In this document: piece after piece, positions 1 through 6,156 of the stretch
How the letters are laid out: each line of letters starts with the position of its first letter
Numbering within the stretch: position 1 is the first letter of the stretch
Source: an uncultured Geobacteraceae bacterium
GTDB taxonomy: Bacteria; Desulfobacterota; Desulfuromonadia; Geobacterales; Pseudopelobacteraceae
Direction: 5' to 3'
Length of the DNA: 64,000 bases
NCBI GenBank assembly: GCA_903939115.1
Contig: CAJAFV010000012.1
Location: 31,878 to 95,877, forward strand
The notes under the pieces: generated by a model
Told to the model about the DNA's origin: nothing
Databases searched by the model: none
What the model saw: the letters and a program-made list of their open reading frames with translations, nothing else
Made by a program: the position numbers and the translations under genes

Positions 1-1
1 C

Positions 2-559
2 AGCCCCTTCAAGGTCCTGATTTCCTGTATCATCTCGCTTCGCACCAAAGATGAGGTAACCGCTCTTGCTTCTGCACGGATTTTTGCACGGGCTCAGACT
101 CCGGAAGAGATGCAGACGCTGACTACGGAAGAGATATCCGAGTTAATCTATCCGGCCGGATTTTATCGCACAAAGGCCGCCCAGATAACACTATTGTCGC
201 AAGAACTTGTGGAACAGCATCATGGGGTCGTACCTGACAGTATTGATGAGCTGCTCCGGTTCAAAGGGGTCGGGCGCAAAACAGCCAATCTGGTGGTAAC
301 TCTCGGTTTTGGAAAACCGGGGATATGCGTAGACACCCACGTTCACCGTATTTGTAATCGATTTGGCTATATTGCAACGAAAAGCGCTGACGAGACTGAA
401 CAGGTATTACGCTCACTTCTCCCCCCCCAGTACTGGATCGAAATCAATGACCTGCTGGTCGCATTCGGGCAAAATCATTGTCACCCGGTTTCACCGCGCT
501 GTTCAAACTGCAGGTTGGCAGGAGTATGTGATCGGATTGGTGTCACCATCTCCCGATAA
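2..559 (+). CDS. nth: Endonuclease III (5' end outside window)
   Basis: Base-excision repair DNA glycosylase/AP lyase acting on oxidised pyrimidines. The frame is open from base 2, giving 185 residues; the family has about 210, so roughly 25 N-terminal residues lie upstream. Visible features are the helix-hairpin-helix [13 protein letters not shown] with the catalytic Lys, the catalytic Asp in [12 protein letters not shown], and a C-terminal 4Fe-4S loop with spacing C-X6-C-X2-C-X5-C ([11 protein letters not shown] then RLAGVC). All key residues are intact, so the protein should be active. The next gene follows after about 110 bp on the same strand, and no terminator hairpin is evident between them. 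Confidence 0.95.
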   Translation, partial: SPFKVLISCIISLRTKDEVTALASARIFARAQTPEEMQTLTTEEISELIYPAGFYRTKAAQITLLSQELVEQHHGVVPDSIDELLRFKGVGRKTANLVVTLGFGKPGICVDTHVHRICNRFGYIATKSADETEQVLRSLLPPQYWIEINDLLVAFGQNHCHPVSPRCSNCRLAGVCDRIGVTISR

Positions 560-668
560 GATAAAATCGACAAAAACCGGGTGAACTCGTATTTGATTAT
601 TGCCAGCCGGCAAAAACTAATATAAATTAACACATTATTTTATGATAGCTACCTATGGGAGGTATTGC

Positions 669-1535
669 ATGTTGAGGAAAATCGGTTTTATCGGGCTTGG
701 TACTGTTGGACGACATATGGCCGTAAATCTGGCCAAGGCAAACTATGAGCTGACAGTATTTGATTTAGATCCGGCAATCGTACAGGAATTGACTGCGTCG
801 GGCGCCAAGGGTGCAACTTCAGCTTTCAAAGCGGCTAAAGGGCGCGATCTTGTCATCGCGATCGTCCCCGAAGGTGACGAACTGGGACCGCTCTTTTTTG
901 GCGAGAAGGGCATTATGGCCGGCATAGACAGCGGAACCATTCTGGCTGATATGGGCTCACACTCTCTTGAAACAACGATGAAGCTCGCAGAAGAGTGCGC
1001 AAAGAAGAACGTTCACTATCTGGATGCGCCGGTGTGGGGCAGCAAAGATCACGCAGTCAACGGACTTATGACGATCATCACCGCCGGCGACCCCGCTTTG
1101 GCGGGCAAATGCCGTGAACCGTTCTCCTTTTTCGGCCTGAATACGATTCATGTCGGCCAGATTGGCGATGCCACCAAGATGAAGTTTATCGTAAATCTTG
1201 TGCAGGCCGAGTTGGTGCAGGTTCTTGCTGAAGGTCTGGTCTTTGGCGAGAAAATGGGATTCAACGCGGACAAGATCCTGGAAGTTCTCGACACCCGCGG
1301 GGTTGCGTCGCCCCTTTTCCACCAGAAAGGCCGTGCTATGGCACGTGGTGACTTTTCCCGCAGTCTTGCCCTCAAATATGTCAACGACCAACTGCATATG
1401 GTCATGAACGCGGCACGCCTGGTTGGCCTGACCCTGCCGGCAGCCGAATCAGCAAGCAAGGTGTACCAGGCAGGGGTTGATGCCGGCCTTGGCGAAGAGG
1501 ATATCTGCGCCATTATCAAAGTATTACGTAAGTAG
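669..1535 (+). CDS. NAD(P)-dependent beta-hydroxyacid dehydrogenase (3-hydroxyisobutyrate dehydrogenase / glyoxylate-succinic semialdehyde reductase family)
   Basis: Cytosolic oxidoreductase of 288 residues. The N-terminus is a Rossmann nucleotide site, [16 protein letters not shown]. The substrate-binding signature [14 protein letters not shown] is at about 125-140, and the catalytic Lys lies in [11 protein letters not shown] near residue 170. The start at 669 is preferred over the in-frame ATG at 642 because GGGAGG lies 6 nt before it and the Rossmann strand then begins at residue 3. Relatives in Geobacter include enzymes reducing glyoxylate and succinic semialdehyde; the exact substrate here cannot be read from sequence. 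A strong terminator follows at 1564. Confidence 0.85.
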   Translation: MLRKIGFIGLGTVGRHMAVNLAKANYELTVFDLDPAIVQELTASGAKGATSAFKAAKGRDLVIAIVPEGDELGPLFFGEKGIMAGIDSGTILADMGSHSLETTMKLAEECAKKNVHYLDAPVWGSKDHAVNGLMTIITAGDPALAGKCREPFSFFGLNTIHVGQIGDATKMKFIVNLVQAELVQVLAEGLVFGEKMGFNADKILEVLDTRGVASPLFHQKGRAMARGDFSRSLALKYVNDQLHMVMNAARLVGLTLPAAESASKVYQAGVDAGLGEEDICAIIKVLRK

Positions 1536-1563
1536 AGCCCTCCAGCGGATTAAATTTTGCTTC

Positions 1564-1595
1564 AGGCGTCCAAATTATTGGACGCCTGTTTTTTT
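1564..1595 (+). terminator. Rho-independent terminator
   Basis: Perfect 10-bp stem AGGCGTCCAA / TTGGACGCCT with loop ATTA, followed by seven T. It closes the dehydrogenase gene and separates it from ruvC. Confidence 0.9.
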
Positions 1596-1633
1596 GGCAG
1601 TTGCATTTCCCGTTTAAGCAAAGGTACCGCAGC

Positions 1634-2170
1634 ATGATCGTTCTCGGCATAGATCCAGGCTCACGCATTACCGGCTACGGCATTGTCGAACAGGTCGGTA
1701 ACCGTCTGATTCATATAGATAATGGCGCTATTTTCACCGATACGGCGGCGGACTTCCCCGGTCGGCTGAAAAAGATTTTCGATGGACTCCTGGAGGTGAT
1801 CGCTCGATATCAACCGGACCAGGTTGCTGTTGAGAACATTTTTTTTGCGACCAACCCGCAGAGTGCTCTCAAACTGGGGCAGGCCCGTGGGGCCGCTATT
1901 GTCGCAGCCGTTCATTGTGGCTTGCCGGTAGCCGAATACAGCGCCCTTCAGGTAAAACAGGCCGTCGTCGGCCAGGGTCGGGCAGAAAAGGGACAGGTGC
2001 AGAAGATGCTCAAGGTATTACTCGGACTTCCGGAAATAGCCCAGGCAGACGCCTCAGACGCACTTGCAGTTGCGGTCTGCCATATCAACTCATACGGTCT
2101 CAAGCAGATATCCGGTGACCGAACCACCACTAAACAGCAAAAAACCTCCTGGAGAGACATGAAGCTATGA
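1634..2170 (+). CDS. ruvC: Crossover junction endodeoxyribonuclease RuvC
   Basis: Holliday-junction resolvase, 178 residues, usual length. It opens with [14 protein letters not shown] carrying the first catalytic Asp. The second acidic residue is the Glu in [19 protein letters not shown], and the C-terminal acidic pair is in [14 protein letters not shown]. The ATG at 1634 is chosen because the RNase H-fold strand starts at residue 2; the longer frame from 1601 adds 11 residues unlike the family. The stop codon overlaps the ruvA start as ATGA, so translation is probably coupled. Confidence 0.95.
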   Translation: MIVLGIDPGSRITGYGIVEQVGNRLIHIDNGAIFTDTAADFPGRLKKIFDGLLEVIARYQPDQVAVENIFFATNPQSALKLGQARGAAIVAAVHCGLPVAEYSALQVKQAVVGQGRAEKGQVQKMLKVLLGLPEIAQADASDALAVAVCHINSYGLKQISGDRTTTKQQKTSWRDMKL

Positions 2171-2769
2171 TTGCACTATTGACCGGACTAATCGCCCACA
2201 AATCGCCCGACCATATTATTCTCGACGTTCAGGGTGTCGGCTATCGGGTGCACATTCCCTTTTCAACCTATTACGAACTCCCTGAAGAGGGTGGCACGGC
2301 ATCCCTTCACATACATACGAGTGTCAGGGAGGATGCGATACTTCTCTACGGATTCCGTACACGGCTGGAAAAGTCATTCTTCCAACTGCTGATTGCAGTT
2401 TCCGGTGTCGGACCCAAACTGGCTCGGGATATCCTCTCCAACATCCAGCCCGGCCCGCTTGCCCAGGCCTTGGCACAGGGCGATCTGAACAAGCTGTCAA
2501 CCATCCCCGGTATCGGAAAAAAAACTGCCGAACGTCTTGTGTTGGAGCTTAAAGACAAGGTAGGCAAACTGGATTTAACGGCGCTTCCGGTAACCGGCAC
2601 ACGGGAAATCCCTGCCGATGATGTTGCAGGAGATGTGGTTTCAGCACTGCTTAACCTGGGCTATAAAGAGCCCTTCGTGCGCAAGGCGATGGCTGGGCTT
2701 GATGCAACAGGGGGTGTCTCGGTTGAAGGGCTTTTGAAGCAGGCACTGAAAATACTGATGAAGCATTAA
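2167..2769 (+). CDS. ruvA: Holliday junction branch migration protein RuvA
   Basis: DNA-binding subunit of the RuvAB branch-migration motor, 200 residues, full length. It has an N-terminal OB fold ([19 protein letters not shown]), two helix-hairpin-helix motifs ([13 protein letters not shown] [13 protein letters not shown] near 75 and [17 protein letters not shown] near 115), and the small C-terminal domain that contacts RuvB ([13 protein letters not shown]). It overlaps ruvC by 4 bp. RuvB, which commonly follows, is not here; the next gene lies on the other strand. Confidence 0.96.
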   Translation: MIALLTGLIAHKSPDHIILDVQGVGYRVHIPFSTYYELPEEGGTASLHIHTSVREDAILLYGFRTRLEKSFFQLLIAVSGVGPKLARDILSNIQPGPLAQALAQGDLNKLSTIPGIGKKTAERLVLELKDKVGKLDLTALPVTGTREIPADDVAGDVVSALLNLGYKEPFVRKAMAGLDATGGVSVEGLLKQALKILMKH

Positions 2770-2823
2770 ATTTAACACCTTGTTTTTACATTATGATCAC
2801 GGCTCATTTCAAGAGATGTGACT

Positions 2824-3447
2824 TTATACTGAGGCACGCATTTCAACCAGTTGCAGCAACGATATAACCTGGACGTCCGCAAATTCGCTCCAGCGAAACT
2901 CCCCGGTTGGATCTACGTGTACCGTTGCTGAACCGAGGTTTTTGCCACAGAGAAGATCATACAGATAATCCCCCGTCACAACAATCTCTCCCGGAGGTGC
3001 TCCCCAGAGAGACGCCAACTGCAGAGCTCCCTCCGGATCCGGCTTGGGAGCCGCGTCATGCCTGCCAATTATGAATTCCGGCTCGGTGAAGTACTCTCCC
3101 AGACCGGCACATTCCAGCGTCAAGCGCGCCACCTCATGTGTATTCCGGGTAAGTATTCCTATCTTGCAGTTATCCTGCATCAACAGAGAGAGCAGCTCCC
3201 TGGCACCTGATGCTGCAACGGCCTGCTCCGACAGAACCCGTTCTATGTCGTCGAGTTCTTTGTGGCGTCGAGTTGATTCTTCCGCGGGCAATGAATCAAG
3301 GTGGGAGAGTATATCAGCTTCAGCGGGGACGCCCAAAGCCTCTTTGATGATTTTGAAGTCATGTACCGCGATAGTCAGTGTACCGTCCAGATCAAATATC
3401 CAGTGTTTACGGCGTACGATGGCGTTACTGTTTCGTTGTATGGGCAT
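2824..3447 (-). CDS. HAD-superfamily hydrolase, phosphoglycolate-phosphatase-like
   Basis: Predicted cytosolic phosphatase of 207 residues with all four HAD motifs. Motif I is IFDLDGTLT with the nucleophile Asp, motif II is the Thr in GILTRNT, motif III the Lys in APKPDPEG, and motif IV the acidic loop VTGDYLYDLLCGKNLG. A helical cap lies between motifs I and II. The substrate is unknown. It follows the rhomboid gene by 17 bp on the minus strand and is probably co-transcribed with it. No clear SD site precedes the chosen ATG. Confidence 0.8.
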   Translation of the reverse strand: MPIQRNSNAIVRRKHWIFDLDGTLTIAVHDFKIIKEALGVPAEADILSHLDSLPAEESTRRHKELDDIERVLSEQAVAASGARELLSLLMQDNCKIGILTRNTHEVARLTLECAGLGEYFTEPEFIIGRHDAAPKPDPEGALQLASLWGAPPGEIVVTGDYLYDLLCGKNLGSATVHVDPTGEFRWSEFADVQVISLLQLVEMRASV

Positions 3448-3464
3448 AATGTGTCACCAGTTAG

Positions 3465-4286
3465 TTACCAGCCGTAAATGAATGCTCGTACGGTAACCCA
3501 CACCAGGATCCCGACTGTTACCAGTCCGCAGAGTAGAGCCAGCGCACGATCAAAATTATTTTCTTTGCGTCGCTCGTTGTAGCCGACAAGAGCGCCGATG
3601 GCGATTCCGCCGATTATCCCTCCCCCGTGCCCCCAGTTATTGATTCCGGGAAAAATCAGGCCGAAGACGAAGAGGCTGACAACCCAGCCGCTCACCTCCC
3701 GGTAGACCGAACCACCGTAGGCGCCGCCCCTGCTTTTCCCATAAAAAAGCAGAGCTCCTATAAGGCTGCAGACCGCTGCAGAAGCACCGATGGTAAAGGG
3801 CACTCCGGCGAAGTAGGAGATCACATAACCAATTACGCCACCAAGGGTGTAGATGGTAAACATGCGACTGGCACCGTACTCATTTGATGCCCAGGGTGCA
3901 ATCTGTTTCAGTGCCATCAGGTTGAAAATCAGGTGGACAATACCGCCGTGAAGGTAGTTGGCGCTGATTACCGTCCAGAACCGCCCGAAATGGTCGATTG
4001 GATAGGTGCCGGTTGCTCCCAGCAGCATGAGACTGGTTTGGCCGGGAGAGAGGATACTGCCGATGTCTCCCGTTCTTGCACTTAGTGCAAGCGAAACGGC
4101 AAAAAAGAGTACGTTGGCAGTAATGAGGGATTTGACCAACCAGTCGTCACCAACCATCACCCCTTTTGACCAGTTGATAAACTGCCACCACGCGGCTGAG
4201 CGGGCAGTCCCGCACCAGGAACAAACCGCTTCTTCACTGCCGACTAAACGCCTGCAGCGCGGACAAAGAATTGCCCGTTGAGTCAT
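3465..4286 (-). CDS. Rhomboid-family intramembrane serine protease with N-terminal zinc ribbon
   Basis: Inner-membrane protease of 273 residues. Residues 8-26 form a zinc ribbon, CPRC then CSWCG. About six membrane helices follow. The rhomboid signature is present: HGGIVHLIFNLMAL (the HxxxN region), catalytic Ser in FTIGASAAVCSLIGAL, and catalytic His in NNWGHGGGIIGG. The Ser/His dyad is intact, so activity is likely. The soluble zinc ribbon may bind a partner or substrate; this is inference. It heads a two-gene minus-strand unit with the HAD phosphatase. Confidence 0.88.
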   Translation of the reverse strand: MTQRAILCPRCRRLVGSEEAVCSWCGTARSAAWWQFINWSKGVMVGDDWLVKSLITANVLFFAVSLALSARTGDIGSILSPGQTSLMLLGATGTYPIDHFGRFWTVISANYLHGGIVHLIFNLMALKQIAPWASNEYGASRMFTIYTLGGVIGYVISYFAGVPFTIGASAAVCSLIGALLFYGKSRGGAYGGSVYREVSGWVVSLFVFGLIFPGINNWGHGGGIIGGIAIGALVGYNERRKENNFDRALALLCGLVTVGILVWVTVRAFIYGW

Positions 4287-4313
4287 CGTCTCGTGCCGGT
4301 AAATCGGGGCAGT

Positions 4314-4583
4314 ATGAGAAATAAATTGATGAAAACGAGATCTATCTTGGTAAGCGGGGATATATTACCATCGTTCATGATGAAGCTCCTATTACTGTCA
4401 TTACGGTTGATGCCACCATATCATTTCCAGGAAGCCTTTAGGAGAATGATTCTGACTTTGGTAATGGGAGCGCACTATTTTCGCCATAGTAAACTTGCGT
4501 TCTTGAGTATTGATGGTATTGTTTCACTTGAATCCGCCATGGATGAAATACAAGAAAAGAAAAAAGAGAGGGTAAATCAATGA
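4314..4583 (+). CDS. Small hypothetical protein, start uncertain
   Basis: I do not recognise this protein. The frame runs to a stop that overlaps the next ATG as ATGA, which is the main reason to think it is translated. In-frame starts exist at 4314, 4329 and 4377, none with a good SD site. Depending on the start the product is about 69-89 residues, with a hydrophobic stretch (MKLLLLSLRLM, then MILTLVMGAHYF) and a charged C-terminus ending EIQEKKKERVNQ. It could be a membrane-associated peptide or a spurious frame. Confidence 0.35.
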   Translation: MRNKLMKTRSILVSGDILPSFMMKLLLLSLRLMPPYHFQEAFRRMILTLVMGAHYFRHSKLAFLSIDGIVSLESAMDEIQEKKKERVNQ

Positions 4584-4948
4584 ATGTATCTATTGTTAGC
4601 AAGTCGGTCGTCAAGAGCAACGTACTGGATGAGTTGGCCAAGGGAATGCCGACTATTATTTCTGGAGTTCTGGAGATGCCCGGTGGAAAATTGGCCATAC
4701 TTAAACCAGAACAGATATCACTGGAGTTTTCCCAGGCAAGCACCAGGGATGTAGGCTCAGACATAAGAATCATGGCATTCGCGCGCAGCAACGACCCACG
4801 GTCATCGACAGAAACTGAACTGGCCAGGACGATCCTTGAAAAGATTGTCGCATTGATATCAAAGGTTGGAGAAGAATACTCGGTTGACGTCCGTCTTTAC
4901 CTGATAGAGATTGGTGCAGCGGAGCATTCAGCACGTGCTGGTAAATGA
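4580..4948 (+). CDS. Hypothetical protein, possibly tautomerase-like
   Basis: 122 residues, family not recognised with certainty. A good SD (GAGAGGG, 8 nt before the ATG) supports the start, and it overlaps the upstream frame by 4 bp. The pattern of short strands and one long helix (SSTETELARTILEKIVALIS) between ISLEFSQAS and VDVRLYLIEIG resembles small tautomerase/MIF-fold proteins, but the N-terminal catalytic Pro is absent. The GC content and codon use are like the neighbours. Confidence 0.6.
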   Translation: MNVSIVSKSVVKSNVLDELAKGMPTIISGVLEMPGGKLAILKPEQISLEFSQASTRDVGSDIRIMAFARSNDPRSSTETELARTILEKIVALISKVGEEYSVDVRLYLIEIGAAEHSARAGK

Positions 4949-5047
4949 TGCCGGAATAGTCATGGGGTTCATGAATTTTTAATCTGATTTCAGATCCCAC
5001 TCCGGAATAAAAATGACTAAGTTGCTGATATTTCGGGGATGAACCTC

Positions 5048-5090
5048 TTTCCACAAAAAATGTGGATAACCCTGTGGATGCTGTGGATAT
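5048..5090. promoter_or_regulatory. Cluster of DnaA-box-like 9-mers
   Basis: Four near-consensus boxes lie within 43 bp. One (CTTTCCACA-like, 5047-5055) is in one orientation. Three in the other are TGTGGATAA at 5061 (perfect), TGTGGATGC at 5073 and TGTGGATAT at 5082. Such clusters occur at oriC and at DnaA-titrating or DnaA-regulated sites. No dnaA, dnaN or repA gene is nearby, so the role is open. It sits 100 bp downstream of the 122-residue hypothetical gene. Confidence 0.5.
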
Positions 5091-5310
5091 GTTTCATAAA
5101 TGTAACGGAAAGACTACTGTTTTACCGGTTTGCACAGTGAATACGCACAGCACGTAAGTGTCTGTATTTATGTGTCAATAGCTAATGTGCCGTACCGGGT
5201 TTACTCATTAAAAAAGGGGTGCGGTACTCGATTCTAAAAAATAGGCACTATATCAGCTACTAACAAAAAAACAGGTCAATTTTATACTCAAAAAGGGCTG
5301 ATTAACGGGG

Positions 5311-5397
5311 TCGGACTACACCACTCATTCACCAGGCATCAACAGGACAAATTATTGTCTTTGAGCAGTGGTGTAGCCGATCCTTCAATAGAGGATC
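5311..5397. other. Structured element, possible non-coding RNA
   Basis: A gene-free stretch (4949-5609) holds a complex inverted repeat. Arms TCGG-A-CTACACCACT (5311-5325) and AGTGGTGTAGCCGA (5367-5380) form a 14-bp stem with one bulged A. Inside is a hairpin GACAA-ATTA-TTGTC (5346-5359). A second hairpin GATCC/GGATC follows at 5379-5397. A terminator at 5555-5581 lies downstream on the plus strand, which would suit a short transcript. It does not match SRP RNA, tmRNA, RNase P RNA or 6S RNA by eye. Confidence 0.3.
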
Positions 5398-5554
5398 CCG
5401 TCCCGAAACCTGCCGGGTGTGCCTGACCGGAGGATGGCTGGGTGGGAGCAGATTGTGTGGCTTACTGAAAATCCTGCCTATCGTTATTCCACGTAAAATT
5501 GTACCGTTTTATAGCCGGTTATGTTTTATTACAAAACGTAATATACTGAAAAAC

Positions 5555-5581
5555 AAAGGCTACTTCAATGGAGCCTTTTTT
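5555..5581 (+). terminator. Rho-independent terminator
   Basis: Stem AAAGGCT / AGCCTTT with a 10-nt loop and a run of six T. No plus-strand gene ends just upstream, so it may end a small RNA made from about 5300 onward. Confidence 0.65.
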
Positions 5582-5609
5582 GCATACACTTATCTAAGCC
5601 AATTTAATG

Positions 5610-5688
5610 TTCCGTCTCAGGGTAACCCTATCGAGAGGTAGGCGCACAAAGTCGCAGGTCCCATAATCGGACGGCTGGGCTACCGGAA
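5610..5688 (+). promoter_or_regulatory. GEMM-I (cyclic-di-GMP-I type) riboswitch aptamer
   Basis: The segment matches the GEMM-I consensus from P1 to P1: TTCCG (5610-5614) pairs with CGGAA (5684-5688). The first helix CCTATC/GGTAGG is capped by the GNRA loop GAGA (5633-5636), then comes CAAAG (5647-5651), a helix GTCC/GGAC (5658-5672) and the 3' block GGGCTACCGG. Aligned by hand to the Vibrio Vc2 aptamer, the ligand-contacting positions correspond to G20 at 5621 and A47 at 5648. G20 predicts c-di-GMP rather than cGAMP, which Geobacter variants with A20 prefer. It lies upstream of a small secreted protein and a multihaem cytochrome. Confidence 0.85.
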
Positions 5689-5723
5689 ATAATCCTTGAT
5701 GGGATTTCCTGTGCGACATTTTT
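5685..5723 (+). promoter_or_regulatory. Riboswitch expression platform (hairpin plus T tract)
   Basis: GGAAAT (5685-5690) can pair with ATTTCC (5704-5709), extended by CC/GG. This hairpin reuses the 3' strand of aptamer P1, so the two are mutually exclusive. ATTTTT follows about nine bases later (5718-5723). Ligand binding would stabilise P1 and break this hairpin, suggesting an ON switch. The direction is inferred. The ATG of the next small gene (5699) falls in the hairpin loop, so translational control is also possible. Confidence 0.5.
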
Positions 5724-6058
5724 GCTTTATTAAATTCAGATTTTTTTTTATTGCGCCACTTTTGCTGCTGCATCTGCACTGTGGTCTCGCACTGTTGCAT
5801 AATCATTTTGAAGACTCCTGGCACAACGCTAAAGACCCTATCCACCAACTCTCCACTACTGTTGCTGTCAAATTACAGAAATTTTCAATAGCGCCAGGTC
5901 TCTCACTCACCGATTCAATCTACCCCGACCACAGAACAATAGCTTTATATGAAGATGCAGACACCCTCTTCCTACCTCATAAGTACTACCTCACGTCAGC
6001 TAAATATCCTACCGGCCACCCGCTAGAATCGTTTCCTAATAAAGCCTCTCCCGCATAA
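5699..6058 (+). CDS. Small secreted hypothetical protein
   Basis: 119 residues, unknown function. The N-terminus has basic residues and a strongly hydrophobic core (FFFIAPLLLLHLHCGLALL), which suggests a signal peptide or anchor, followed by His-rich HNHFEDSWHNAKDPIHQ and a C-terminus ending FPNKASPA. Small exported proteins with a His-rich start and a Pro/Ala-rich end are often found near Geobacter cytochromes. The ATG lies inside the riboswitch expression hairpin and lacks a well placed SD, so the frame could be spurious. Confidence 0.45.
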   Translation: MGFPVRHFCFIKFRFFFIAPLLLLHLHCGLALLHNHFEDSWHNAKDPIHQLSTTVAVKLQKFSIAPGLSLTDSIYPDHRTIALYEDADTLFLPHKYYLTSAKYPTGHPLESFPNKASPA

Positions 6059-6156
6059 ACCGCATCAATCCAATATTGTCCAATCTTGAATCTGATCAAG
6101 TTGGTAAAGGCAATTCTCACTCTGCATCTCATGTATGATCTGAAAAGGAGAAGATT

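Noticed and set aside
5417..5641. 74-residue frame ending in the riboswitch
   Set aside because: It runs through a terminator and into the aptamer, with no SD; the RNA features explain the region better.
5610..5688. cGAMP-specific (GEMM-Ib) riboswitch
   Set aside because: Hand alignment puts G, not A, at the position equivalent to 20, so c-di-GMP is the better prediction; kept as a testable alternative.
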